Source: Isoperla grammatica
Lineage: Eukaryota; Arthropoda; Insecta; Plecoptera; Perlodidae
DNA length: 64,000 nt
Assembly (NCBI GenBank): GCA_945910005.1
Contig: CAMDTW010000136.1
Coordinates: forward strand, 62,001 to 126,000
Reading direction: 5' to 3'
The notes under the pieces are model-generated. The model saw nothing but the letters and a program-made list of their open reading frames with translations, was not told where the DNA came from and did not search any database. Both the position numbers and the translations under genes were made by a program. Below, one piece after another: positions 49,301 to 60,200 of this stretch (positions within the stretch are counted from its first letter, which is position 1; every line of letters begins with the position of its first letter).

Positions 49301-52300
49301 ATAACTTCTATACAAGTTACACCCTCCGTCGAAAAATAAGAATTATAGGTTGCATTCTTCAAGAGTATAATGAAAATGCATAAATTGAGTTTTTTCGTCG
49401 TTTTTGGTTAAAATATGCATAAAAAATAGAAATTGGCTGATTTCAGTCTATCTACCACAAACTTCCAGTTTTAAGAGGAATCTTGCATACGGCCGGGATT
49501 CCTAAGGGTTTCAACCAAAGTTGACAAATCGTTGTTTAAGAGCGTTTCAGGCTCCAATAAGCACAATTTGTCCATTTCGTCACATTTCGATAACTTCTAT
49601 AGAAGTTACACCCTCCGTCGAAAAATAAGAATTATAGGTTGCATTCTTCAAGAGTATAATGAAAATGCATAAATTGAGTTTTTTCGTCGTTTTTGGTTAA
49701 AATATGCATAAAAAATAGAAATTGGCTGATTTCAGTCTATCTACACAAACTTCCAGTTTTAAGAGGAATCTTGCATACGGCCGGGTTTCCTAAGGGTTTC
49801 AACCAAATTTGACAAATCGTTGTTTTAGAGCGTTTCAAGCTCCAATAAGCACAATTTGTCCATTTCGTCACATTTCGATAACTTCTATAGAAGTTACACC
49901 CTCCGTCGAAAAATAAGAATTATAGGTTGCATTCTTCAAGAGTATAATGAAAATGCATAAATTGAGTTTTTTCGTCGTTTTTAGTTAAAATATGCATAAA
50001 AAATAGAAATTGGCTGATTTCAGTCTATCTACCACAAACTTCCAGTTTTAAGAGGAATCTTGCATACGGCCGGGTTTTCTAAGGGTTTCAACCAAAGTTG
50101 ACAAATCGTTGTTTAAGAGCGTTTCAGGCTCCAATAAGCACAATTTGTCCATTTTGTCACATTTCGATAACTTCTATAGAAGTTACACCCTCCGTCGAAA
50201 AATAAGAATTATAGGTTGCATTCTTCAAGAGTATAATGAAAATGCATAAATTGAGTTTTTTCGTCGTTTTTGGTTAAAATATGCATAAAATATAGAAATT
50301 CGCTGATTTTAGTCTATCTACCACAAACTTCCAGTTTAAAGAGGAATCTTGCATACGGCTGGGATTCCTTAGGGGGTTCAACCAAATTGCACAAATCGTT
50401 GTTTTAGAGCGTTTCAGGCTCCAATAAGCACAATTTGTCCATTTCGTCACATTTCGATAACTTCTATAGAAGTTACACCCTCCGTCGAAAAATAAGAATT
50501 ATAGGTTGCATTCTTCAAGAGTATAATGAAAATGCATAAATTTAGTTTTTTCGTCGTTTTTAGTTAAAATATGCATAAAAAATAGAAATTGGCTGATTTC
50601 AGTCTATCTACCACAAACTTCCAGTTTTAAGAGGAATCTTGCATACGGCCGGGATTCCTAAGGGTTTCAACCAAAGTTGACAAATCGTTGTTTTAGAGCG
50701 TTTCAGGCTCCAATAAGCACAATTTGTCCATTTTATCACATTTCGATAACTTCTATAGAAGTTACACCCTCCGTCGAAAAATAAGAATTATAGGTTGTAT
50801 TCTTCAAGAGTATAATGAAAATGCATAAATTGAGTTTTGTCGTCGTTTTTAGTTAAAATATGCATAAAAAATAGAAATTGGCTGATTTCAGTCTATCTAC
50901 CACAAACTTCCAGTTTTAAGAGGAATCTTGCATACGGCCGGGATTCCTAAGGGTTTCAACCAAAGTTGACAAATCGTTGTTTAAGAGCGTTTCAGGCTCC
51001 AATAAGCACAATTTGTCCATTTCGTCACATTTCGATAACTTCTATAGAAGTTACACCCACCGTTGAAAAATAAGAATTATAGGCTGCATTCTTCAAGAGT
51101 ATAATGAAAATGCATAAATTGAGTTTTTTCGTCGTTTTTGGTTAAAATATGCATAAAAAATAGAAATTGGCTGATTTTAGTCTATCTACCACAAACTTCC
51201 AGTTTTAAGAGGAATCTTGCATACGGCCGGGATTCCTAAGGGTTTCAACGAAAGTTGACAAATCGTTGTTTTAAAGCGTTTTAGGCTCCAATAAGCACAA
51301 TTTGTCCATTTCGTTACATTTCGATAACTTCTATACAAGTTACACCCTCCGTCGAAAAATAGGAATTATAGGTTGCATTCTTCAAGAGTATAATGAAAAT
51401 GCATAAATTGAGTTTTTTCGTCGTTTTTGGTTAAAATATGCATAAAAAATAGAAATTGGCTGATTTCAGTCTATCTACCACAAACTTCCAGTTTTAAGAG
51501 GAATCTTGCATACGGCCGGGATTCCTAAGGGTTTCAACCAAAGTTGACAAATCGTTGTTTAAGAGCGTTTCAGGCTCCAATAAGCACAATTTGTCCATTT
51601 CGTCACATTTCGATAACTTCTATAGAAGTTACACCCTCCGTCGAAAAATAAGAATTATAGGTTGCATTCTTCAAGAGTATAATGAAAATGCATAAATTGA
51701 GTTTTTTCGTCGTTTTTGGTTAAAATATGCATAAAAAATAGAAATTGGCTGATTTCAGTCTATCTACACAAACTTCCAGTTTTAAGAGGAATCTTGCATA
51801 CGGCCGGGATTCCTAAGGGTTTCAACCAAAGTTGACAAATCGTTGTTTTAAAGCGTTGTAGGCTCCAATAAGCACAATTTGTCCATTTCGTCAAATTTCG
51901 ATAACTTCTATAGAAGTTACACCCTCCGTTGAAAAATAAGAATTATAGGCTGCATTCTTCAAGAGTATAATGAAAATGCATAAATTGAGTTTTTTTGTCG
52001 TTTTTGGTTAAAATATGCTTAAAATATAGAAATTGGCTGATTTTAGTCTATCTACCACAAACTTCCAGTTTTAAGAGGAATCTTGCATACGGCTGGGATT
52101 CCTAAGGGTTTCAACCAAATTGCACAAAGCGTTGTTTTAGAGCGTTTCAGGCTCCAATAAGCACCATTTGTCTATTTTGTCACATTTCGATAACTTCTAT
52201 AGAAGTTACACCCTCCGTCGAAAAATAAGAATTATAGGTTGCATTCTTCAAGAGTATAATGAAAATGCATAAATTAAGTTTTTTCGTCGTTTTTAGTTAA

Positions 52301-53245
52301 AATATGTATAAAAAATAGAAATTGGCTGATTTCAGTCTATCTACCACAAACTTCCAGTTTTAAGAGGAATCTTGCATACGGCCGGGATTCCTAAGGGTTT
52401 CAACCAAAGTTGACAAATCGTTGTTTTAGAGCGTTTCAGGCTCCAATAAGCACAATTTGTCCATTTTATCACATTTCGATAACTTCTATAGAAGTTACAC
52501 CCTCCGTCGAAAAATAAGAATTATAGGTTGCATTCTTCAAGAGTATAATGAAAATGCATAAATTGAGTTTTTTCGTCGTTTTTAGTTAAAATATGCATAA
52601 AAAATAGAAATTGGCTGATTTCAGTCTATCTACCACAAACTTCCAGTTTTAAGAGGAATCTTGCATACGGCCGGGATTCCTAAGGGTTTCAACCAAAGTT
52701 GACAAATCGTTGTTTAAGAGCGTTTCAGGCTTCAATAAGCACAATTTGTCCATTTCGTCACATTTCGATAACTTCTATAGAAGTTACACCCACCGTTGAA
52801 AAATAAGAATTATAGGCTGCATTCTTCAAGAGTATAATGAAAATGCATAAATTGAGTTTTTTCGGCGTTTTTGGTTAAAATATGCATAAAAAATAGAAAT
52901 TGTCTGATTTTAGTCTATCTACCACAAACTTACAGTTTTAAGAGGAATCTTGCATACGGCTGGGATTCCTAAGGGTTTCAACGAAAGTTGACAAATCGTT
53001 GTTTTAAAGCGTTTCAGGCTCCAATAAGCACAATTTGTCCATTTCGTTACATTTCGATAACTTCTATACAAGTTACACCCTCCGTCGAAAAATAAGAATT
53101 ATAGGTTGCATTCTTCAAGAGTATAATGAAAATGCATAAATTGAGTTTTTTCGTCGTTTTTGGTTAAAATATGCATAAAAAATAGAAATTGGCTGATTTC
53201 AGTCTATCTACCACAAACTTCCAGTTTTAAGAGGAATCTTGCATA
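46224..53245 (+). repeat. Long duplicated segment, copy 2 (about 7 kb)
   Basis: It partners 36425-43446 at an offset of 9799 bp. It contains AATAAGCTTAATTCG near 46382, TAAGAGTATCAACC near 46905, the 8-monomer unit at 47758-50066, the last type D unit of the window (48046) and ten units of the second 11-monomer core from 50356. Spotted private changes are GGTAAAATATGC near 47964, GGGAATCCTAAGG near 48629 and CCAAATTTGAC near 49803. Confidence 0.88.
47758..50066 (+). repeat. 8-monomer higher-order repeat, copy 4 (2309 bp)
   Basis: It has the same unit order as 24692-27001 and 37958-40267. As at 40268, it is followed by an extra GGGTTTTCTAAGGG unit (50067) and then a CCTTAGGGGG unit (50356). 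The one-base-shorter total comes from a missing T in GGTAAAATATGC near 47964. Confidence 0.9.
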
Positions 53246-56200
53246 CGGCCGGGATTCCTAAGGGTTTCAACCAAAGTTGACAAATCGTTGTTTTAAAGCG
53301 TTTCAGGCTCCAATAAGCAAAATTTGTCCATTTCGTTACATTTCGATAACTTCTATACAAGTTACACCCTCCGTCGAAAAATAAGAATTATAGGTTGCAT
53401 TCTTCAAGAGTATAATGAAAATGCATAAATTGAGTTTTTTCGTCGTTTTTGGTTAAAATATGCATAAAAAATAGAAATTGGCTGATTTCAGTCTATCTAC
53501 CACAAACTTCCAGTTTTAAGAGGAATCTTGCATACGGCCGGGATTCCTAAGGGTTTCAACCAAAGTTGACAAATCGTTGTTTAAGAGCGTTTCAGGCTCC
53601 AATAAGCACAATTTGTCCATTTCGTCACATTTCGATAACTTCTATAGAAGTTACACCCTCCGTCGAAAAATAAGAATTATAGGTTGCATTCTTCAAGAGT
53701 ATAATGAAAATGCATAAATTGAGTATTTTCGTCGTTTTTGGTTAAAATATGCATAAAAAATAGAAATTGGCTGATTTCAGTCTATCTACACAAACTTCCA
53801 GTTTTAAGAGGAATCTTGCATACGGCCGGGTTTCCTAAGGGTTTCAACCAAAGTTGACAAATCGTTGTTTTAGAGCGTTTCAAGCTCCAATAAGCACAAT
53901 TTGTCCATTTCGTCACATTTCGATAACTTCTATAGAAGTTACACCCTCCGTCGAAAAATAAGAATTATAGGTTGCATTCTTCAAGAGTATAATGAAAATG
54001 CATAAATTGAGTTTTTTCGTCGTTTTTAGTTAAAATATGCATAAAAAATAGAAATTGGCTGATTTCAGTCTATCTACCACAAACTTCCAGTTTTAAGAGG
54101 AATCTTGCATACGGCCGGGTTTTCTAAGGGTTTCAACCAAAGTTGACAAATCGTTGTTTAAGAGCGTTTCAGGCTCCAATAAGCACAATTTGTCCATTTT
54201 GTCACATTTCGATAACTTCTATAGAAGTTACACCCTCCGTCGAAAAATAAGAATTATAGGTTGCATTCTTCAAGAGTATAATGAAAATGCATAAATTGAG
54301 TTTTTTCGTCGTTTTTGGTTAAAATATGCATAAAATATAGAAATTCGCTGATTTTAGTCTATCTACCACAAACTTCCAGTTTAAAGAGGAATCTTGCATA
54401 CGGCTGGGATTCCTTAGGGGGTTCAACCAAATTGCACAAATCGTTGTTTTAGAGCGTTTCAGGCTCCAATAAGCACAATTTGTCCATTTCGTCACATTTC
54501 GATAACTTCCATAGAAGTTACACCCTCCGTCGAAAAATAAGAATTATAGGTTGCATTCTTCAAGAGTATAATGAAAATGCATAAATTAAGTTTTTTCGTC
54601 GTTTTTAGTTAAAATATGCATAAAAAATAGAAATTGGCTGATTTCAGTCTATCTACCACAAACTTCCAGTTTTAAGAGGAATCTTGCATACGGCCGGGAT
54701 TCCTAAGGGTTTCAACCAAAGTTGACAAATCGTTGTTTTAGAGCGTTTCAGGCTCCAATAAGCACAATTTGTCCATTTTATCACATTTCGATAACTTCTA
54801 TAGAAGTTACACCCTCCGTCGAAAAATAAGAATTATAGGTTGTATTCTTCAAGAGTATAATGAAAATGCATAAATTGAGTTTTTTCGTCGTTTTTAGTTA
54901 AAATATGCATGAAAAATAGAAATTGGCTGATTTCAGTCTATCTACCACAAACTTCCAGTTTTAAGAGGAATCTTGCATACGGCCGGGATTCCTAAGGGTT
55001 TCAACCAAAGTTGACAAATCGTTGTTTAAGAGCGTTTCAGGCTCCAATAAGCACAATTTGTCCATTTCGTCACATTTCGATAACTTCTATAGAAGTTACA
55101 CCCACCGTTGAAAAATAAGAATTATAGGCTGCATTCTTCAAGAGTATAATGAAAATGCATAAATTGAGTTTTTTCGTCGTTTTTGGTTAAAATATGCATA
55201 AAAAATAGAAATTGGCTGATTTTAGTCTATCTACCACAAACTTCCAGTTTTAAGAGGAATCTTGCATACGGCCGGGATTCCTAAGGGTTTCAACGAAAGT
55301 TGACAAATCGTTGTTTTAAAGCGTTTTAGGCTCCAATAAGCACAATTTGTCCATTTCGTTACATTTCGATAACTTCTATACAAGTTACACCCTCCGTCGA
55401 AAAATAAGAATTATAGGTTGCATTCTTCAAGAGTATAATGAAAATGCATAAATTGAGTTTTTTCGTCGTTTTTGGTTAAAATATGCATAAAAAATAGAAA
55501 TTGGCTGATTTCAGTCTATCTACCACAAACTTCCAGTTTTAAGAGGAATCTTGCATACGGCCGGGATTCCTAAGGGTTTCAACCAAAGTTGACAAATCGT
55601 TGTTTAAGAGCGTTTCAGGCTCCAATAAGCACAATTTGTCCATTTCGTCACATTTCGATAACTTCTATAGAAGTTACACCCTCCGTCGAAAAATAAGAAT
55701 TATAGGTTGCATTCTTCAAGAGTATAATGAAAATGCATAAATTGAGTTTTTTCGTCGTTTTTGGTTAAAATATGCATAAAAAATAGAAATTGGCTGATTT
55801 CAGTCTATCTACACAAACTTCCAGTTTTAAGAGGAATCTTGCATACGGCCGGGATTCCTAAGGGTTTCAACCAAAGTTGACAAATCGTTGTTTTAAAGCG
55901 TTGTAGGCTCCAATAAGCACAATTTGTCCATTTCGTCAAATTTCGATAACTTCTATAGAAGTTACACCCTCCGTTGAAAAATAAGAATTATAGGCTGCAT
56001 TCTTCAAGAGTATAATGAAAATGCATAAATTGAGTTTTTTTGTCGTTTTTGGTTAAAATATGCTTAAAATATAGAAATTGGCTGATTTTAGTCTATCTAC
56101 CACAAACTTCCAGTTTTAAGAGGAATCTTGCATACGGCTGGGATTCCTAAGGGTTTCAACCAAATTGCACAAAGCGTTGTTTTAGAGCGTTTCAGGCTCC

Positions 56201-57289
56201 AATAAGCACCATTTGTCTATTTTGTCACATTTCGATAACTTCTATAGAAGTTACACCCTCCGTCGAAAAATAAGAATTATAGGTTGCATTCTTCAAGAGT
56301 ATAATGAAAATGCATAAATTAAGTTTTTTCGTCGTTTTTAGTTAAAATATGTATAAAAAATAGAAATTGGCTGATTTCAGTCTATCTACCACAAACTTCC
56401 AGTTTTAAGAGGAATCTTGCATACGGCCGGGATTCCTAAGGGTTTCAACCAAAGTTGACAAATCGTTGTTTTAGAGCGTTTCAGGCTCCAATAAGCACAA
56501 TTTGTCCATTTTATCACATTTCGATAACTTCTATAGAAGTTACACCCTCCGTCGAAAAATAAGAATTATAGGTTGCATTCTTCAAGAGTATAATGAAAAT
56601 GCATAAATTGAGTTTTTTCGTCGTTTTTGGTTAAAATATGCATAAAAAATAGAAATTGGCTGATTTCAGTCTATCTACACAAACTTCCAGTTTTAAGAGG
56701 AATCTTGCATACGGCCGGGTTTCCTAAGGGTTTCAACCAAAGTTGACAAATCGTTGTTTTAGAGCGTTTCAAGCTCCAATAAGCACAATTTGTCCATTTC
56801 GTCACATTTCGATAACTTCTATAGAAGTTACACCCTCCGTCGAAAAATAAGAATTATAGGTTGCATTCTTCAAGAGTATAATGAAAATGCATAAATTGAG
56901 TTTTTTCGTCGTTTTTAGTTAAAATATGCATAAAAAATAGAAATTGGCTGATTTCAGTCTATCTACCACAAACTTCCAGTTTTAAGAGGAATCTTGCATA
57001 CGGCCGGGTTTTCTAAGGGTTTCAACCAAAGTTGACAAATCGTTGTTTAAGAGCGTTTCAGGCTCCAATAAGCACAATTTGTCCATTTTGTCACATTTCG
57101 ATAACTTCTATAGAAGTTACACCCTCCGTCGAAAAATAAGAATTATAGGTTGCATTCTTCAAGAGTATAATGAAAATGCATAAATTGAGTTTTTTCGTCG
57201 TTTTTGGTTAAAATATGCATAAAATATAGAAATTCGCTGATTTTAGTCTATCTACCACAAACTTCCAGTTTAAAGAGGAATCTTGCATA
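50356..57289 (+). repeat. 24-monomer higher-order repeat, copy 1 (6934 bp)
   Basis: It runs from one CCTTAGGGGG unit (50356) through a second (54401) to just before a third (57290). It is made of a 14-monomer part (4045 bp) and a 10-monomer part (2889 bp), and the start of the second part copies the start of the first. Marks include AAATTTAGTTTTTT near 50540, GTTTTGTCGTCG near 50836, AAATAGGAATTATAG near 51358, TTTCGGCGTTTTT near 52862, AACTTCCATAGAAG near 54504 and ATGCATGAAAAATAG near 54905. All recur 6932-6934 bp downstream. Confidence 0.92.
56424..56711 (+). repeat. Chimeric monomer within the 24-mer unit
   Basis: The front has the CATTTTATCAC type seen at 52378 and similar units. The back has TTTTTGGTTAAAATATGC and CTACACAAAC, the type seen at the end of the unit near 49490. 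It marks where the 10-monomer part switches from copying the 52.4-kb area to copying the 49.6-kb area. Confidence 0.8.
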
Positions 57290-60200
57290 CGGCTGGGATT
57301 CCTTAGGGGGTTCAACCAAATTGCACAAATCGTTGTTTTAGAGCGTTTCAGGCTCCAATAAGCACAATTTGTCCATTTCGTCACATTTCGATAACTTCTA
57401 TAGAAGTTACACCCTCCGTCGAAAAATAAGAATTATAGGTTGCATTCTTCAAGAGTATAATGAAAATGCATAAATTTAGTTTTTTCGTCGTTTTTAGTTA
57501 AAATATGCATAAAAAATAGAAATTGGCTGATTTCAGTCTATCTACCACAAACTTCCAGTTTTAAGAGGAATCTTGCATACGGCCGGGATTCCTAAGGGTT
57601 TCAACCAAAGTTGACAAATCGTTGTTTTAGAGCGTTTCAGGCTCCAATAAGCACAATTTGTCCATTTTATCACATTTCGATAACTTCTATAGAAGTTACA
57701 CCCTCCGTCGAAAAATAAGAATTATAGGTTGTATTCTTCAAGAGTATAATGAAAATGCATAAATTGAGTTTTGTCGTCGTTTTTAGTTAAAATATGCATA
57801 AAAAATAGAAATTGGCTGATTTCAGTCTATCTACCACAAACTTCCAGTTTTAAGAGGAATCTTGCATACGGCCGGGATTCCTAAGGGTTTCAACCAAAGT
57901 TGACAAATCGTTGTTTAAGAGCGTTTCAGGCTCCAATAAGCACAATTTGTCCATTTCGTCACATTTCGATAACTTCTATAGAAGTTACACCCACCGTTGA
58001 AAAATAAGAATTATAGGCTGCATTCTTCAAGAGTATAATGAAAATGCATAAATTGAGTTTTTTCGTCGTTTTTGGTTAAAATATGCATAAAAAATAGAAA
58101 TTGGCTGATTTTAGTCTATCTACCACAAACTTCCAGTTTTAAGAGGAATCTTGCATACGGCCGGGATTCCTAAGGGTTTCAACGAAAGTTGACAAATCGT
58201 TGTTTTAAAGCGTTTTAGGCTCCAATAAGCACAATTTGTCCATTTCGTTACATTTCGATAACTTCTATACAAGTTACACCCTCCGTCGAAAAATAGGAAT
58301 TATAGGTTGCATTCTTCAAGAGTATAATGAAAATGCATAAATTGAGTTTTTTCGTCGTTTTTGGTTAAAATATGCATAAAAAATAGAAATTGGCTGATTT
58401 CAGTCTATCTACCACAAACTTCCAGTTTTAAGAGGAATCTTGCATACGGCCGGGATTCCTAAGGGTTTCAACCAAAGTTGACAAATCGTTGTTTAAGAGC
58501 GTTTCAGGCTCCAATAAGCACAATTTGTCCATTTCGTCACATTTCGATAACTTCTATAGAAGTTACACCCTCCGTCGAAAAATAAGAATTATAGGTTGCA
58601 TTCTTCAAGAGTATAATGAAAATGCATAAATTGAGTTTTTTCGTCGTTTTTGGTTAAAATATGCATAAAAAATAGAAATTGGCTGATTTCAGTCTATCTA
58701 CACAAACTTCCAGTTTTAAGAGGAATCTTGCATACGGCCGGGATTCCTAAGGGTTTCAACCAAAGTTGACAAATCGTTGTTTTAAAGCGTTGTAGGCTCC
58801 AATAAGCACAATTTGTCCATTTCGTCAAATTTCGATAACTTCTATAGAAGTTACACCCTCCGTTGAAAAATAAGAATTATAGGCTGCATTCTTCAAGAGT
58901 ATAATGAAAATGCATAAATTGAGTTTTTTTGTCGTTTTTGGTTAAAATATGCTTAAAATATAGAAATTGGCTGATTTTAGTCTATCTACCACAAACTTCC
59001 AGTTTTAAGAGGAATCTTGCATACGGCTGGGATTCCTAAGGGTTTCAACCAAATTGCACAAAGCGTTGTTTTAGAGCGTTTCAGGCTCCAATAAGCACCA
59101 TTTGTCTATTTTGTCACATTTCGATAACTTCTATAGAAGTTACACCCTCCGTCGAAAAATAAGAATTATAGGTTGCATTCTTCAAGAGTATAATGAAAAT
59201 GCATAAATTAAGTTTTTTCGTCGTTTTTAGTTAAAATATGTATAAAAAATAGAAATTGGCTGATTTCAGTCTATCTACCACAAACTTCCAGTTTTAAGAG
59301 GAATCTTGCATACGGCCGGGATTCCTAAGGGTTTCAACCAAAGTTGACAAATCGTTGTTTTAGAGCGTTTCAGGCTCCAATAAGCACAATTTGTCCATTT
59401 TATCACATTTCGATAACTTCTATAGAAGTTACACCCTCCGTCGAAAAATAAGAATTATAGGTTGCATTCTTCAAGAGTATAATGAAAATGCATAAATTGA
59501 GTTTTTTCGTCGTTTTTAGTTAAAATATGCATAAAAAATAGAAATTGGCTGATTTCAGTCTATCTACCACAAACTTCCAGTTTTAAGAGGAATCTTGCAT
59601 ACGGCCGGGATTCCTAAGGGTTTCAACCAAAGTTGACAAATCGTTGTTTAAGAGCGTTTCAGGCTTCAATAAGCACAATTTGTCCATTTCGTCACATTTC
59701 GATAACTTCTATAGAAGTTACACCCACCGTTGAAAAATAAGAATTATAGGCTGCATTCTTCAAGAGTATAATGAAAATGCATAAATTGAGTTTTTTCGGC
59801 GTTTTTGGTTAAAATATGCATAAAAAATAGAAATTGTCTGATTTTAGTCTATCTACCACAAACTTCCAGTTTTAAGAGGAATCTTGCATACGGCTGGGAT
59901 TCCTAAGGGTTTCAACGAAAGTTGACAAATCGTTGTTTTAAAGCGTTTCAGGCTCCAATAAGCACAATTTGTCCATTTCGTTACATTTCGATAACTTCTA
60001 TACAAGTTACACCCTCCGTCGAAAAATAAGAATTATAGGTTGCATTCTTCAAGAGTATAATGAAAATGCATAAATTGAGTTTTTTCGTCGTTTTTGGTTA
60101 AAATATGCATAAAAAATAGAAATTGGCTGATTTCAGTCTATCTACCACAAACTTCCAGTTTTAAGAGGAATCTTGCATACGGCCGGGATTCCTAAGGGTT

